Source of the DNA: Chimonanthus salicifolius
Lineage: Eukaryota; Streptophyta; Magnoliopsida; Laurales; Calycanthaceae
Assembly (NCBI GenBank): GCA_013350335.1
Contig: CM023540.1
Coordinates: forward strand, 60,302,962-60,366,961
Direction: 5' to 3'
DNA: 64,000 nt
Each line of letters opens with the position of its first letter. The stretch's first letter is position 1. The notes under the pieces were generated by a model. The model saw only the letters and a program-made list of their open reading frames with translations, was not told where the DNA came from and made no database searches. The position numbers and the translations under genes are program-made. Shown piece by piece: positions 55,861 to 64,000 of this stretch.

Positions 55861-57361
55861 TGTTAGTACCTAGGCTTTGCCGAGTCCCTGTTTGTCAATT
55901 CCATGACTCGAGAAGAAACACATGTTAGAAGCTTGAAGGCTCAAGATGATCAAGAATGAAGATCACGCTCCACCGGATCGAAGCTCATCATTATGGCAAT
56001 CATAAAACATGTATCTGGCCATATATGACTTTAGATAGTACCCACACCTTAGAGAGGACCATCCATAGGCTTAGTTGAACAAATGGTAAAATCATAAAAA
56101 ACCAGGAGAGGAAGCTTGACAGTGAATTGAACCCAACTTGAAAATATGTATTTGGTTTCACTGTCAGCTCGACCAGTCGTTCTCACTGACTCCTCGGTGG
56201 AGACAAGATCGACCCATCGTGGTCAAAGAGTGGTCGACCAGATTGACATAGGTTCTGGATCATAGAACTGTCATTCTGGGAAATCCTCTGATCGAGAGTC
56301 TCGTATGCACCGACCCCTCGGTGAAAGGCTGAAATGATCCCTCGTGGTCAACTACTCTTCGATGAAGACTTATGAGTTTTGAAACTTTGAACTCAAGTGG
56401 GGTCTCGAGAAAACAGACATATTGATAGTTCAAGACCGATCGAGAGTACCAGGACCGACCCCTCAGTAAAGGGCGATAGGTCGTTCTGGGTAAGACATGT
56501 TTATAGACTTAAAACTACTGTCAGCATGGTGTTACCCCAGATTGAGACCATCGTATGGACCGACCTCTCAGTGCCATGACTGTCGAACCATCGAGCGACA
56601 CCGAACAGGAAAGAATTATACCGTTGGGAGTGCATTAATGCGCAACGGTCAGGTTGTTGAATGGTAACATTTCTAGTCACCGATCCCTCTGTGCACTTGA
56701 CCTGTCGGTACATTACAGTTGCTGCAACTGGTTGCTTTCTCTATATAAACTAATCTTTATGCAACTAGTTGGCATCCTTTGGCAAAATCAATTGGACCCT
56801 CATCACTTATCTGTGAGCTTAAACAAAGGCCAACAGAAGGATCACACTCTCTCTCTCGTGCTTACACTTGGAGAATCAAATACAACCAATCATATGGATT
56901 GAGTTTGTGTGTGAGAGAGAGAGGATAAATGATAATAAACTAGGAAAGCTGTGGTATAACCAGTTTCCTTGTCGCCCTAGGTTGTGATTGCTTTACGACT
57001 GCTACAAGGCGGAGTGTCAGCACACATTGGGTGGATCTTGAAGAAGCACACATCAAGAGATAGAGCAACAAAGGCAAGTGATTCTTGGTTTTAATTTTGT
57101 TTTAAAACCTTTGTCCCGAAAGTAGATTAAGGAGGATTGGCTCCGGAACCATTATAAAAAACTCTAAAGTGTCTTCTCTAGCATAGTGGTGGGTGGAATT
57201 CCCAACCAAATGGATAGGTGGAATTCCTATTCTACAGTGATGGGTGAAATTCTCAGCTGATTGAGTGAGGTGGAATTCCTACTTTAATAGTAAGGGTGTA
57301 AGTCCCCACTTAGTGGATTTGGGAATGACTCAAGGTTAAGTTAGTCCTAACAGTGGATGTA
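55861..57361 (+). mobile_element. Sirevirus-like 3' LTR, truncated
   Basis: TGTTAGTACCTAGGC, collinear with 50112-51600 through 'CCTAACAGTGGATGTA', then breaks at about 57361 before the C tract, so roughly 0.4 kb of LTR end and the right TSD are missing. TATA at 56742-56749. The upstream flank of the 5' LTR (CCTTA) therefore has no partner to test. Confidence 0.85.
56742..56749 (+). promoter_or_regulatory. LTR TATA box (3' LTR)
   Basis: TATATAAA in the same context as 50980-50987. Confidence 0.55.
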
Positions 57362-58747
57362 TGTTGAGCACTGAAATCTTACAATATTTTTTTTTACCCT
57401 TGGTTATTGGGTCAGTTAATCCTCAATTTCATATATAATGATGCATTTAATGTAGTTTGTCAGTTTTGTAGTAAAAAATAGAAAGCTTAAGAAAATCAAC
57501 TTAAAACAATAGAAGAATGCAAGATTAGAGCTTTAAAGAGAAGACCTAAGATAATTATAATTATTTCATTACTTTCAAGGATTTTCATGTAAATTAATTA
57601 ATCTAGATCCAGTTATGAGAGTCAATGATTAATTAATAATTTCTAGATTTAAAGTGACTGAATAATTATTTAATTCTAAAGGTTAAAAGTTGCAATCCAA
57701 GAGCCAAAGCCTGAATTTCATGTCAATGGGACAAGATTCAGTCCAAGTGGACCAAGCTATGCTCCACAAAGCTTCAATGGGCCAAGCCACATGCAAGCCC
57801 ATACGCATCACACTCTGGGCCAGGACAGTGTGCAAGCTCAGTCCCACTAAGGTCCAAAGTCTCAAATCCAATTCAAGTGGGCCTGAGTTGAGGTCTTGAT
57901 CTAAACCCAAAGCCCAAAGTCCAATAAACTCCATGGTCCATGTTTGAATTTACCTAAGTCCAACCCAACTACCCATGTCCAAAACCCACAACCCAACTTC
58001 ACATCCACACCATCCAATTTCCATCTTAGATCTTAACCTTCCATTTCACATACCCAAATAGGTCAAACCTTAGATCCACCATCAAATCTAACCCATCCAT
58101 TCATCTATCACTAGATCTAGGTCATCCATCATCATTATGATTATCTTAACCTTAGATTAGTGTTCATCCATGCATCACCTATTAATCCTTGCTTTCATTT
58201 CATGCATTAGTCATCTTAGCCATTAGATATTAGCGAATCTAATTTCATTCACCCATTCATTTCTTAGAAACCCTAGAGCATCCACATTCATCCATCACAT
58301 GCACACATTTCCTTAGATTTAGGTCATACATTTTATCATCCATGTAAGCTCCACATATGCATCTAAACCCTCCATCAACCATCTACCCAATTTTATAATT
58401 ATTTTACCCTAAATACCTTAGAGCCATTAGATCAAAACTCATTAAATCTAAGCCCTTCATCTATAAAACCCTAAGTTATGAACAACTTTTAGTTCAAGCT
58501 AGTCCCATGTGCATATCACACCTCATCATCCATGATTTTTGCAACCTAAAAACTCTCTATGCACTTAGACTAAAAACCATCTAAATACATCCCTAAGATC
58601 CAAACACACCTCATAATCCAATCCCCAAGTATCCCACACGATTTTTCCCAATCCCAAAAAATCCAATTTCTAAGTTTTCTCCCAATCTCCTATCTTCTCT
58701 CCACCTTGACCTAGCCACCAAGGAAAGCCACACAAAATCGTGTGACC
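57362..58747. other. Unassigned region
   Basis: No gene, repeat unit or element edge recognised. It begins TGTTGAGCACTGAAA at the truncation point of the LTR, so it may be the start of another LTR, but no partner end is seen. 57930-58700 is C- and CA-rich on the plus strand with many CCATC and CCCAA words. Confidence 0.5.
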
Positions 58748-60535
58748 TGTAACACCACGGATTTTCAAGTTATCAATATATATGAAATTTGGCCATTTAA
58801 TTTGTGAATTAATGGTTATGGACCTTAGATGGGTAAGGTGTTGCGTCAATTGCCCAATTAAGACCCAAAGGATGGTGGATATGGTTTAATTGAATTAAGT
58901 GGGTGAGATTTATTTAATTGGGTCAAAATTGTTAATTGGGTCAAAATGCCCAATTGTGACCCAATGGGTCGTGGTTGACCACCAAGTGTGTTCAAGCATA
59001 CTTAGTTGGGGCTGAATTAAATTTGAAATGGAATCAAGGAATTGAGTTGATTTTAAATGAGTTAAATTAAAGTGGTGAGTTGAATTAAAGAGTGAGTGGA
59101 GTGGGGAGGTGGAGAGGTGGAGAGGTGTATCCCACCAAGACCAAGTCAAGGCTACACGTTGGATGCATGGGAGTTTCATCTCATTGGATGAAACTCCAAA
59201 ATGGATCATGAATGGGAAGGTGACGGCTTTTGTGTTGTTACACAATTCAAACCAAGTCTACACGTTGGGAGTTGGGAGTTTCATCTCATGGATGAAACCC
59301 CCAAATGGGTCATTAATGGGGAGATGAATGATTTTGGTGGTTGTTACACAAAGTAAACAAGGCATGCACGTTGGACACATGGGAGTTTCATCTCATGGGA
59401 TGAAACTCCAAATGGAGAATTAATGAGGGTTGAAATGTTTTGGAAGTTACACAAGGATACATGTTGGATGAGTTGGGGGTTTCCATCTTGAGGGTCATAT
59501 GGTGGGGAGTTTCATCTCATGGGATGAAACCCCCAAAATAAGTATCAATGAGGGAGGTAAATGGGCATGGGAGTTACAAAGGGATGACACCAAAGGACAC
59601 CACCCTTGGCTGAATGTCATTAAACAAGAAAAGACTAAAGGGTTGCATCTTAGACTCTCTCTCTCAAGCTCTCTCTTGGCCGAACCACACCTCAAGACAA
59701 GGAGCACTTAGAATATTTTTTTTTCTCTCTCTCTCTCTCACACAAGGCCTACCTATTCCAAAGACAAAGGAGGAAGGACTTAGAGCTTCATCTCAAGATC
59801 CTCTCCCTCTCACAAGAACCTAAGGCCAACCCTCTCACAAGGATCCAGAAGGAGGGAAGAAGAGGCTAAGGAAGGAAAAGATCCAAGGAACAAGTCGGAG
59901 TGAACGAAAACCGGAGGAGTCGCGGAATCGGTAAGTGCTCGATAAGATTTCATAAATAAGAAAAAATAGTCAAGGACGTGGTTCGGCCATTGCATGGCCG
60001 AACCCTAATTTTTATTATGGCTAAGATGCTAAGCATGAACCATGTATGAAATAGGTGGCTGATCAAGGATCATGGTTTGGCCCTTGCATGGCCAAACCCT
60101 AAATTATATATACAAGAACCATCAAGGAATATGAACATGGTTACATTATTTCCAAGAAGAAGGGATGGATGAGGTTTGGCCATGATGTATGGCCGAACCG
60201 CATCAAAAGATCAATCGTAAATGTATGATTTTATGAAGGGAAATGATGAACCATAAAGTTCGGCCATGTTGTATGGCCGAACCCCATGGAAAGGATATTG
60301 GATGAATGATTTTTAAGAGAAGATTATGAACCACACCATGGCTGAACCCCATGGAAAGTTATTAATGTTTTTAAATGGTTTAAAATGGATGTATTGTTGA
60401 TGGACTTAGATGCAATGGGATCATGGAAACCATGGAAGTTGGTTAATAATTTTAATAGGTTTCAAAGCATGAAGAATTGTTGAAGTATGAACATGTATTT
60501 AGATCATGAAAGTAATGGGGGAATGATGGTAATTG
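58748..60535 (+). mobile_element. Gypsy LTR, left part (continues at 63982)
   Basis: TGTAACACCACGGATTTTCAAG resembles the LTR start at 45165. It includes 'GAATCGGTAAGTGCTCGATA' (compare 'GAAACGGTAGGTTTTCGATA' at 46508) and five GGTTCGGCC-type hairpins at 59978-60350. Interrupted by a solo LTR at 60536; 63982-64000 continues it beyond the window. The right end is not visible, so solo LTR and full element are both open. Confidence 0.8.
59150..59575. repeat. Hairpin tandem repeat of about 95-110 bp, 4 units
   Basis: Each unit has ACACGTTGG-like lead, then GGGAGTTTCATC, 4-6 nt, GATGAAACTCC (or GATGAAACCCCC), then AATGG...ATTAATG and GTTACACAA. Hairpins are centred near 59185, 59290, 59398 and 59523; the unit starting at 59461 is longer, with a broken first hairpin. 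The LTR at 45165 has one such hairpin at 46069-46094. Confidence 0.85.
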
Positions 60536-61689
60536 TGTAACACCCCAATTTCTCAATGAAGCGGAAAATTACGAAAATGCCCCTGAGTTGTTAAATTAAT
60601 TATTTTGTGATGTCAAATAAGGAAATGGTGGGGCCCATTGCTCAAATTAAGGTCATATGAGCACATTATAAATATCAAATTTGATTGGTTGGGTAATGAA
60701 CATCAATTGGGTCGAAAATGGTTAAATGGGTCAAATGGCTCAATTGGACCCAATGGGTCAAATTGGATGATTTGACCATTGTGTAAGATCCAATTAAATG
60801 AGGTCAAGCTAAACTAATAGGAAATCAACTATAGTAAAAATGGGTAGGCTTGATCCATATGTAAAAACCAGTTACAAATGACCAAAATACCCATAATTGG
60901 GTCATGGAGTCAAAAACGGGTCAAGGAGTCAAAGGTGGACCCAACGGGTCGGGTTGACTTTGTTGACCACAGCCGACCCTGTGGACCCACAAATGAGTTC
61001 AATGGTGAGTTAAATCAGGTTAAGTGGAACTGATTTTATTTAATTTGAATTAAGAATGAGTTGACTCGAATGCATTAAATGGTTGTCAATTAATCAGGTG
61101 AGTTGGACATGTGAGTTGGACATGTGAGTTGGGTGAGTCAAAGTGGAAGTCAATGGGACTGTAAATCACTGAGTTCAAAGGGAATATGAAGAGGTGGCTT
61201 GGTCTCAAACCAACCAAAACAAGTCCCACACGTTGGGGACTTGTTTTGGTGATTTTCATGCTAAGTTAAATGCAAATGGATGGGATTGAGATGAGATACA
61301 TGGAGAGCTGAATGGCTGCATGGGTAGGTGCCAAGGGTACCTTGGACAGCACCCAAGACCCATCGTTTTATGCAAGAATTGATGAGGGAGTGGAGGGGTT
61401 TTGGGGCTGAAATACAAAAGGAATGAACACTCCCATTTGGCCGAATTTCATTTCAAGAAAAACCTTTGAATTCCATCTCCTTTCTCTCCCTCAAGAACAC
61501 TTCTCTTGGCCGACCAGCTGTGGTGTTTTTCATCATAGATCAAGCACTAATTCGGCTAGAAGCTAAGGAAGAAAGAAGGAAACAAGAGGGAAGAAGGCAA
61601 AGAGCAAAGGCAAGAAGAAAAGCTTGGAATTTAGTAAGTATTTCTATGGACTTTTGATTAATGAAATGGGATAAAGGAAACATGATTGG

Positions 61690-62830
61690 GCCATGGGTTG
61701 GCCGAATCTACCAAAGATTCAAAATATGGATTTTTATGTTAAAAAAGGGAAAAGCATGGACCATAGGGTTCGGCCACTTTGGGTGGCCGAACCCATGAAA
61801 TTTATTTGTTAAAATGATGGTTTTTGTAAGATAAAATCATGCAAAATGATGGACTGTTTTTGTATGTTCAAATTAGGCCTAAGATGCAAGTTGAAAGGGT
61901 TTTTAAATTTTGGATTTGGATGTCATGGTTTGGGCCATGGAATGGCCGAATGCATCATGGGCTCAAACCTTTGGCAAAATGGGTGTAAATGATAAAAAAA
62001 ATGGCCGAACCCCATGGAAATTGTATGGGCATTTGATGGTTGTTGAAGTGCAAAAACAGTACAATACTATGGGGATTTTTACGTGATTGAATGGACATAA
62101 TATGTAAGTTAAAAAGGTCCAACAAATGGGCATAGGGTTCGGCCACATGGGATGGCCGAACCCCATAAAAGTATTTGATAGTTTGGTATGGTTTTTGGAG
62201 AGATAAAAACCATACCAATGGTGGAGAGTCTTATGTGATTTAAATGGAAAAATAAGGGTTACTGTTTTGGGTGGCCATGGGATGGCTGAACCATGAAGTT
62301 AACATGGCTAAAGAGTAGAGCCTAACTTGTAAACAAATGATGGACCATTGAGTAGGAGGATCATAGGGTTCGGCCATATGAATGGCCGAACCCCATAGAC
62401 TGTTTTGTTGGAGATTATGATTGGTTTGTATGATTTTGATTCAAGAATTATGTATGTATATTATGTATTTAATATCAGTAAATAACCAAGCATGATAGAT
62501 AAGGAAGTATGGGATGAAAAAATACATAGGGTGAGGTTCGGCCATGTAGTATGGCCGAACCCCACTAAGGTGGAATAGTTATGGATGTTAGTTTCAATAT
62601 GGTTTAAGGTCAATGGCAAAACCGTAAATACTAGTCAAAGTTCAATATGAAAGGATTGACCAAAGGAATTGATTTGTGGGCCAAAACCCAAGTGGTATGG
62701 TTCGGCCATGGTGCATGGCCGAACCCTACCAAGATATGTTTGTAATATGTAATGCCTAATGAGGATTAAATAAAGGAGAGGATCAAATTAAAGTGGGTGA
62801 TGTTCGGCCATGGGGCATGGCCGAACCCCA
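61690..62830. repeat. Array of about ten GGTTCGGCC...GGCCGAACC palindromes
   Basis: Clear copies near 61767, 62137, 62364, 62534, 62698 and 62802, with weaker or half copies near 61690, 61930, 62003 and 62272. Loops are longer (5-9 nt) and more varied than in the 42094 array. Confidence 0.85.
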
Positions 62831-63159
62831 CCAAATGATTCATGGGATCTAGACTTGATTAGAAGTCAAGAATATTGAGTATTAACTTACTGTTATATGG
62901 ACAAGGTAACGGAACTTGAACGGCACACGAGTCGTGACCAGGTGAAGCTCAAAAAGGAACAGACACTTAAGCAAAGTTTCAGTAGATTTCCTACCTACTT
63001 GTAACCACAGTTTTACCCTAGTTTTCTTTATGAGATTCTTGTTTATTTTATGTGGTTTCAAATGATATGTTATGCATTTACAAATGGCATACAAAACATT
63101 GGCATCTCATGCATGGACATGGGATGATGAATGAGGTTCTACAGTATTGCAATTATGGG

Positions 63160-63262
63160 TTACGTCTTCCTTAGGCGATGAGAGTCCCGCCAGGAAGAGT
63201 AATATGAGGATCATAGTCACATTGGTCTCCTTAGGCGATGAGAGTCCCGCCAGGAGGACTAA
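63160..63262. repeat. Direct duplication 'TCCTTAGGCGATGAGAGTCC'
   Basis: Two copies about 60 bp apart, each followed by CGCCAGGA. Counterpart of 47757-47885 in the sister LTR. Confidence 0.8.
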
Positions 63263-63981
63263 TACGTGATATGAATAAGTCAGTGATGAAGAAATGGAAG
63301 TGTATTGTGAATTACCTTGTCGGTGCGTGGCACGTCAAGTGATGGCTATGAATGTACATGATGGGAAGGTCTCATTGCATGTGCATACTTCATAGCATTG
63401 TTTTACCTGTTTTTACTAATCATGTATTATGATATATATGCATGTTTTATATGCTAATCATGTGGTAGCCCTGATCGGGAACCTACTGGGCCCGTTGATC
63501 TAACGCCCTAATTCTATCCTCAGAGGAGAATGTAGGTACAAGGAAAAGGAAAGAAAAGGTCGTTGACCGGGAGGGGAGCCAAGCCTAAGCGCTTAAATGT
63601 TGGACTGGACTTCTTTTTTATTACTGTCATTTGAACTATATTTTGTTGGACATGTAATAAGTCATTACATGCTATGGTTTGATTAGGTTAATAACTTTGG
63701 ATGGTTGATTTATGTTAATTAATGTTTGGGACTATTACTTGCTATCTAGTCTTTCTATTCCGCAGTTAATCTAGGTTATTCTGCATGATGATGTTAGTTC
63801 CATGTGTGATTCATTATCATGGTCTAGTCCATGTACACATGGGTGGCCAGTTAAGGTTCAGACTTGAGTAGTCTGAACTTAACTTGAGTCGTGACGCCGC
63901 CCGCTCTCTTCTGATGTTTTATTATTTAAAAAAAAAAAAATAGACTCTGAATTCTAGGAAAGGGCAGGGCGTTACAAATTG

Positions 63982-64000
63982 TAATTGATTTTAAGTACAG
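63982..64000 (+). mobile_element. Continuation of the interrupted gypsy LTR
   Basis: TAATTGATTTTAAGTACAG follows the right TSD and joins to 60535 if the insertion is removed; the window ends here. Confidence 0.7.

Larger units (their letters stand above)
60536..63976 (+). mobile_element. Solo LTR, 3.44 kb, TSD AATTG
   Basis: TGTAACACCCCAATT ... GGGCAGGGCGTTACA, flanked by perfect AATTG at 60531-60535 and 63977-63981. No internal region. It holds about ten GGTTCGGCC-type hairpins (61690-62830), a duplicated 'TCCTTAGGCGATGAGAGTCC' block (63169 and 63229) and near its end 'CTACTGGGCCCGTTGATCTA', shared with 48050-48069. Same family group as 45165-48633. Confidence 0.9.

Noticed and set aside
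57362..58747. Start of a further LTR (TGTTGAGCACTG)
   Set aside because: Only a TG start at a truncation point; no matching end, PBS, TSD or second copy in the window.

Overview
The window is plant nuclear DNA, most likely intergenic heterochromatin of an angiosperm with a large genome. It is built almost entirely of nested, decayed retrotransposons. I found no intact host gene, rRNA gene, tRNA gene or CRISPR array. The evidence is initiator-tRNA-Met primer-binding sites, plant-type LTRs (TG...CA or TGTAAC...GTTACA), target-site duplications (TSDs), a plant L1 LINE, a Stowaway MITE and a chromovirus polyprotein full of stop codons. Species cannot be named from the sequence.

Layout. 1-2377: plus-strand Ty1/copia (Sirevirus-like) fragment with LTR end, PBS and gag. 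2378-11577: minus-strand non-autonomous Sirevirus-like element; its 3' LTR is interrupted by a Tekay-type LTR fragment (2483-5165) and its internal region carries a tandem duplication. 11578-15821: LTR fragments, a candidate TIR element holding a long (TA)n tract, and a 309-bp solo LTR with TSD ATAGT. 15822-20592: another Sirevirus-like LTR plus a gag start, interrupted by a 2-kb LTR that itself holds a 283-bp solo LTR with TSD GATAT, then an inverted LTR. 21155-28335: near full-length minus-strand L1 LINE flanked by a 16-bp TSD, with RRM and DUF4283 regions in ORF1 and endonuclease, RT, zinc-binding and RNase H regions in ORF2, plus an unexplained insert of about 0.7 kb. 28352-31372: AT-rich sequence with a TATCGG-rich repeat, a possible SINE and a Stowaway MITE. 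31378-49042: a 17.7-kb minus-strand Tekay/Del-like chromovirus with perfect TSD CTATT; its right LTR is interrupted by two LTRs of related families. 50112-57361: plus-strand non-autonomous Sirevirus-like element. 57362-58747: unassigned. 58748-64000: an LTR interrupted by a complete 3.4-kb solo LTR (TSD AATTG).

The most striking pattern is in the LTRs. Each family carries its own repeated short inverted-repeat 'word'. One gypsy group has GGTTCGGCCAT...ATGGCCGAACC about ten times per LTR. Tekay LTRs have CCGTCCGC-GGACGG-like clusters. One Sirevirus-like LTR group has ACCGACC...GGTCGGT-like words and another has CGATTGATCG. Several LTRs also expanded minisatellites whose unit is a hairpin. Palindromic LTR motifs are known for Sireviruses; the parallel arrays in the gypsy LTRs here are the best candidate for something little described.

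All coding regions are retroelement remnants. Most stops look like C-to-T or G-to-A changes, as expected for methylated silent DNA. No gene shows signs of current host function.
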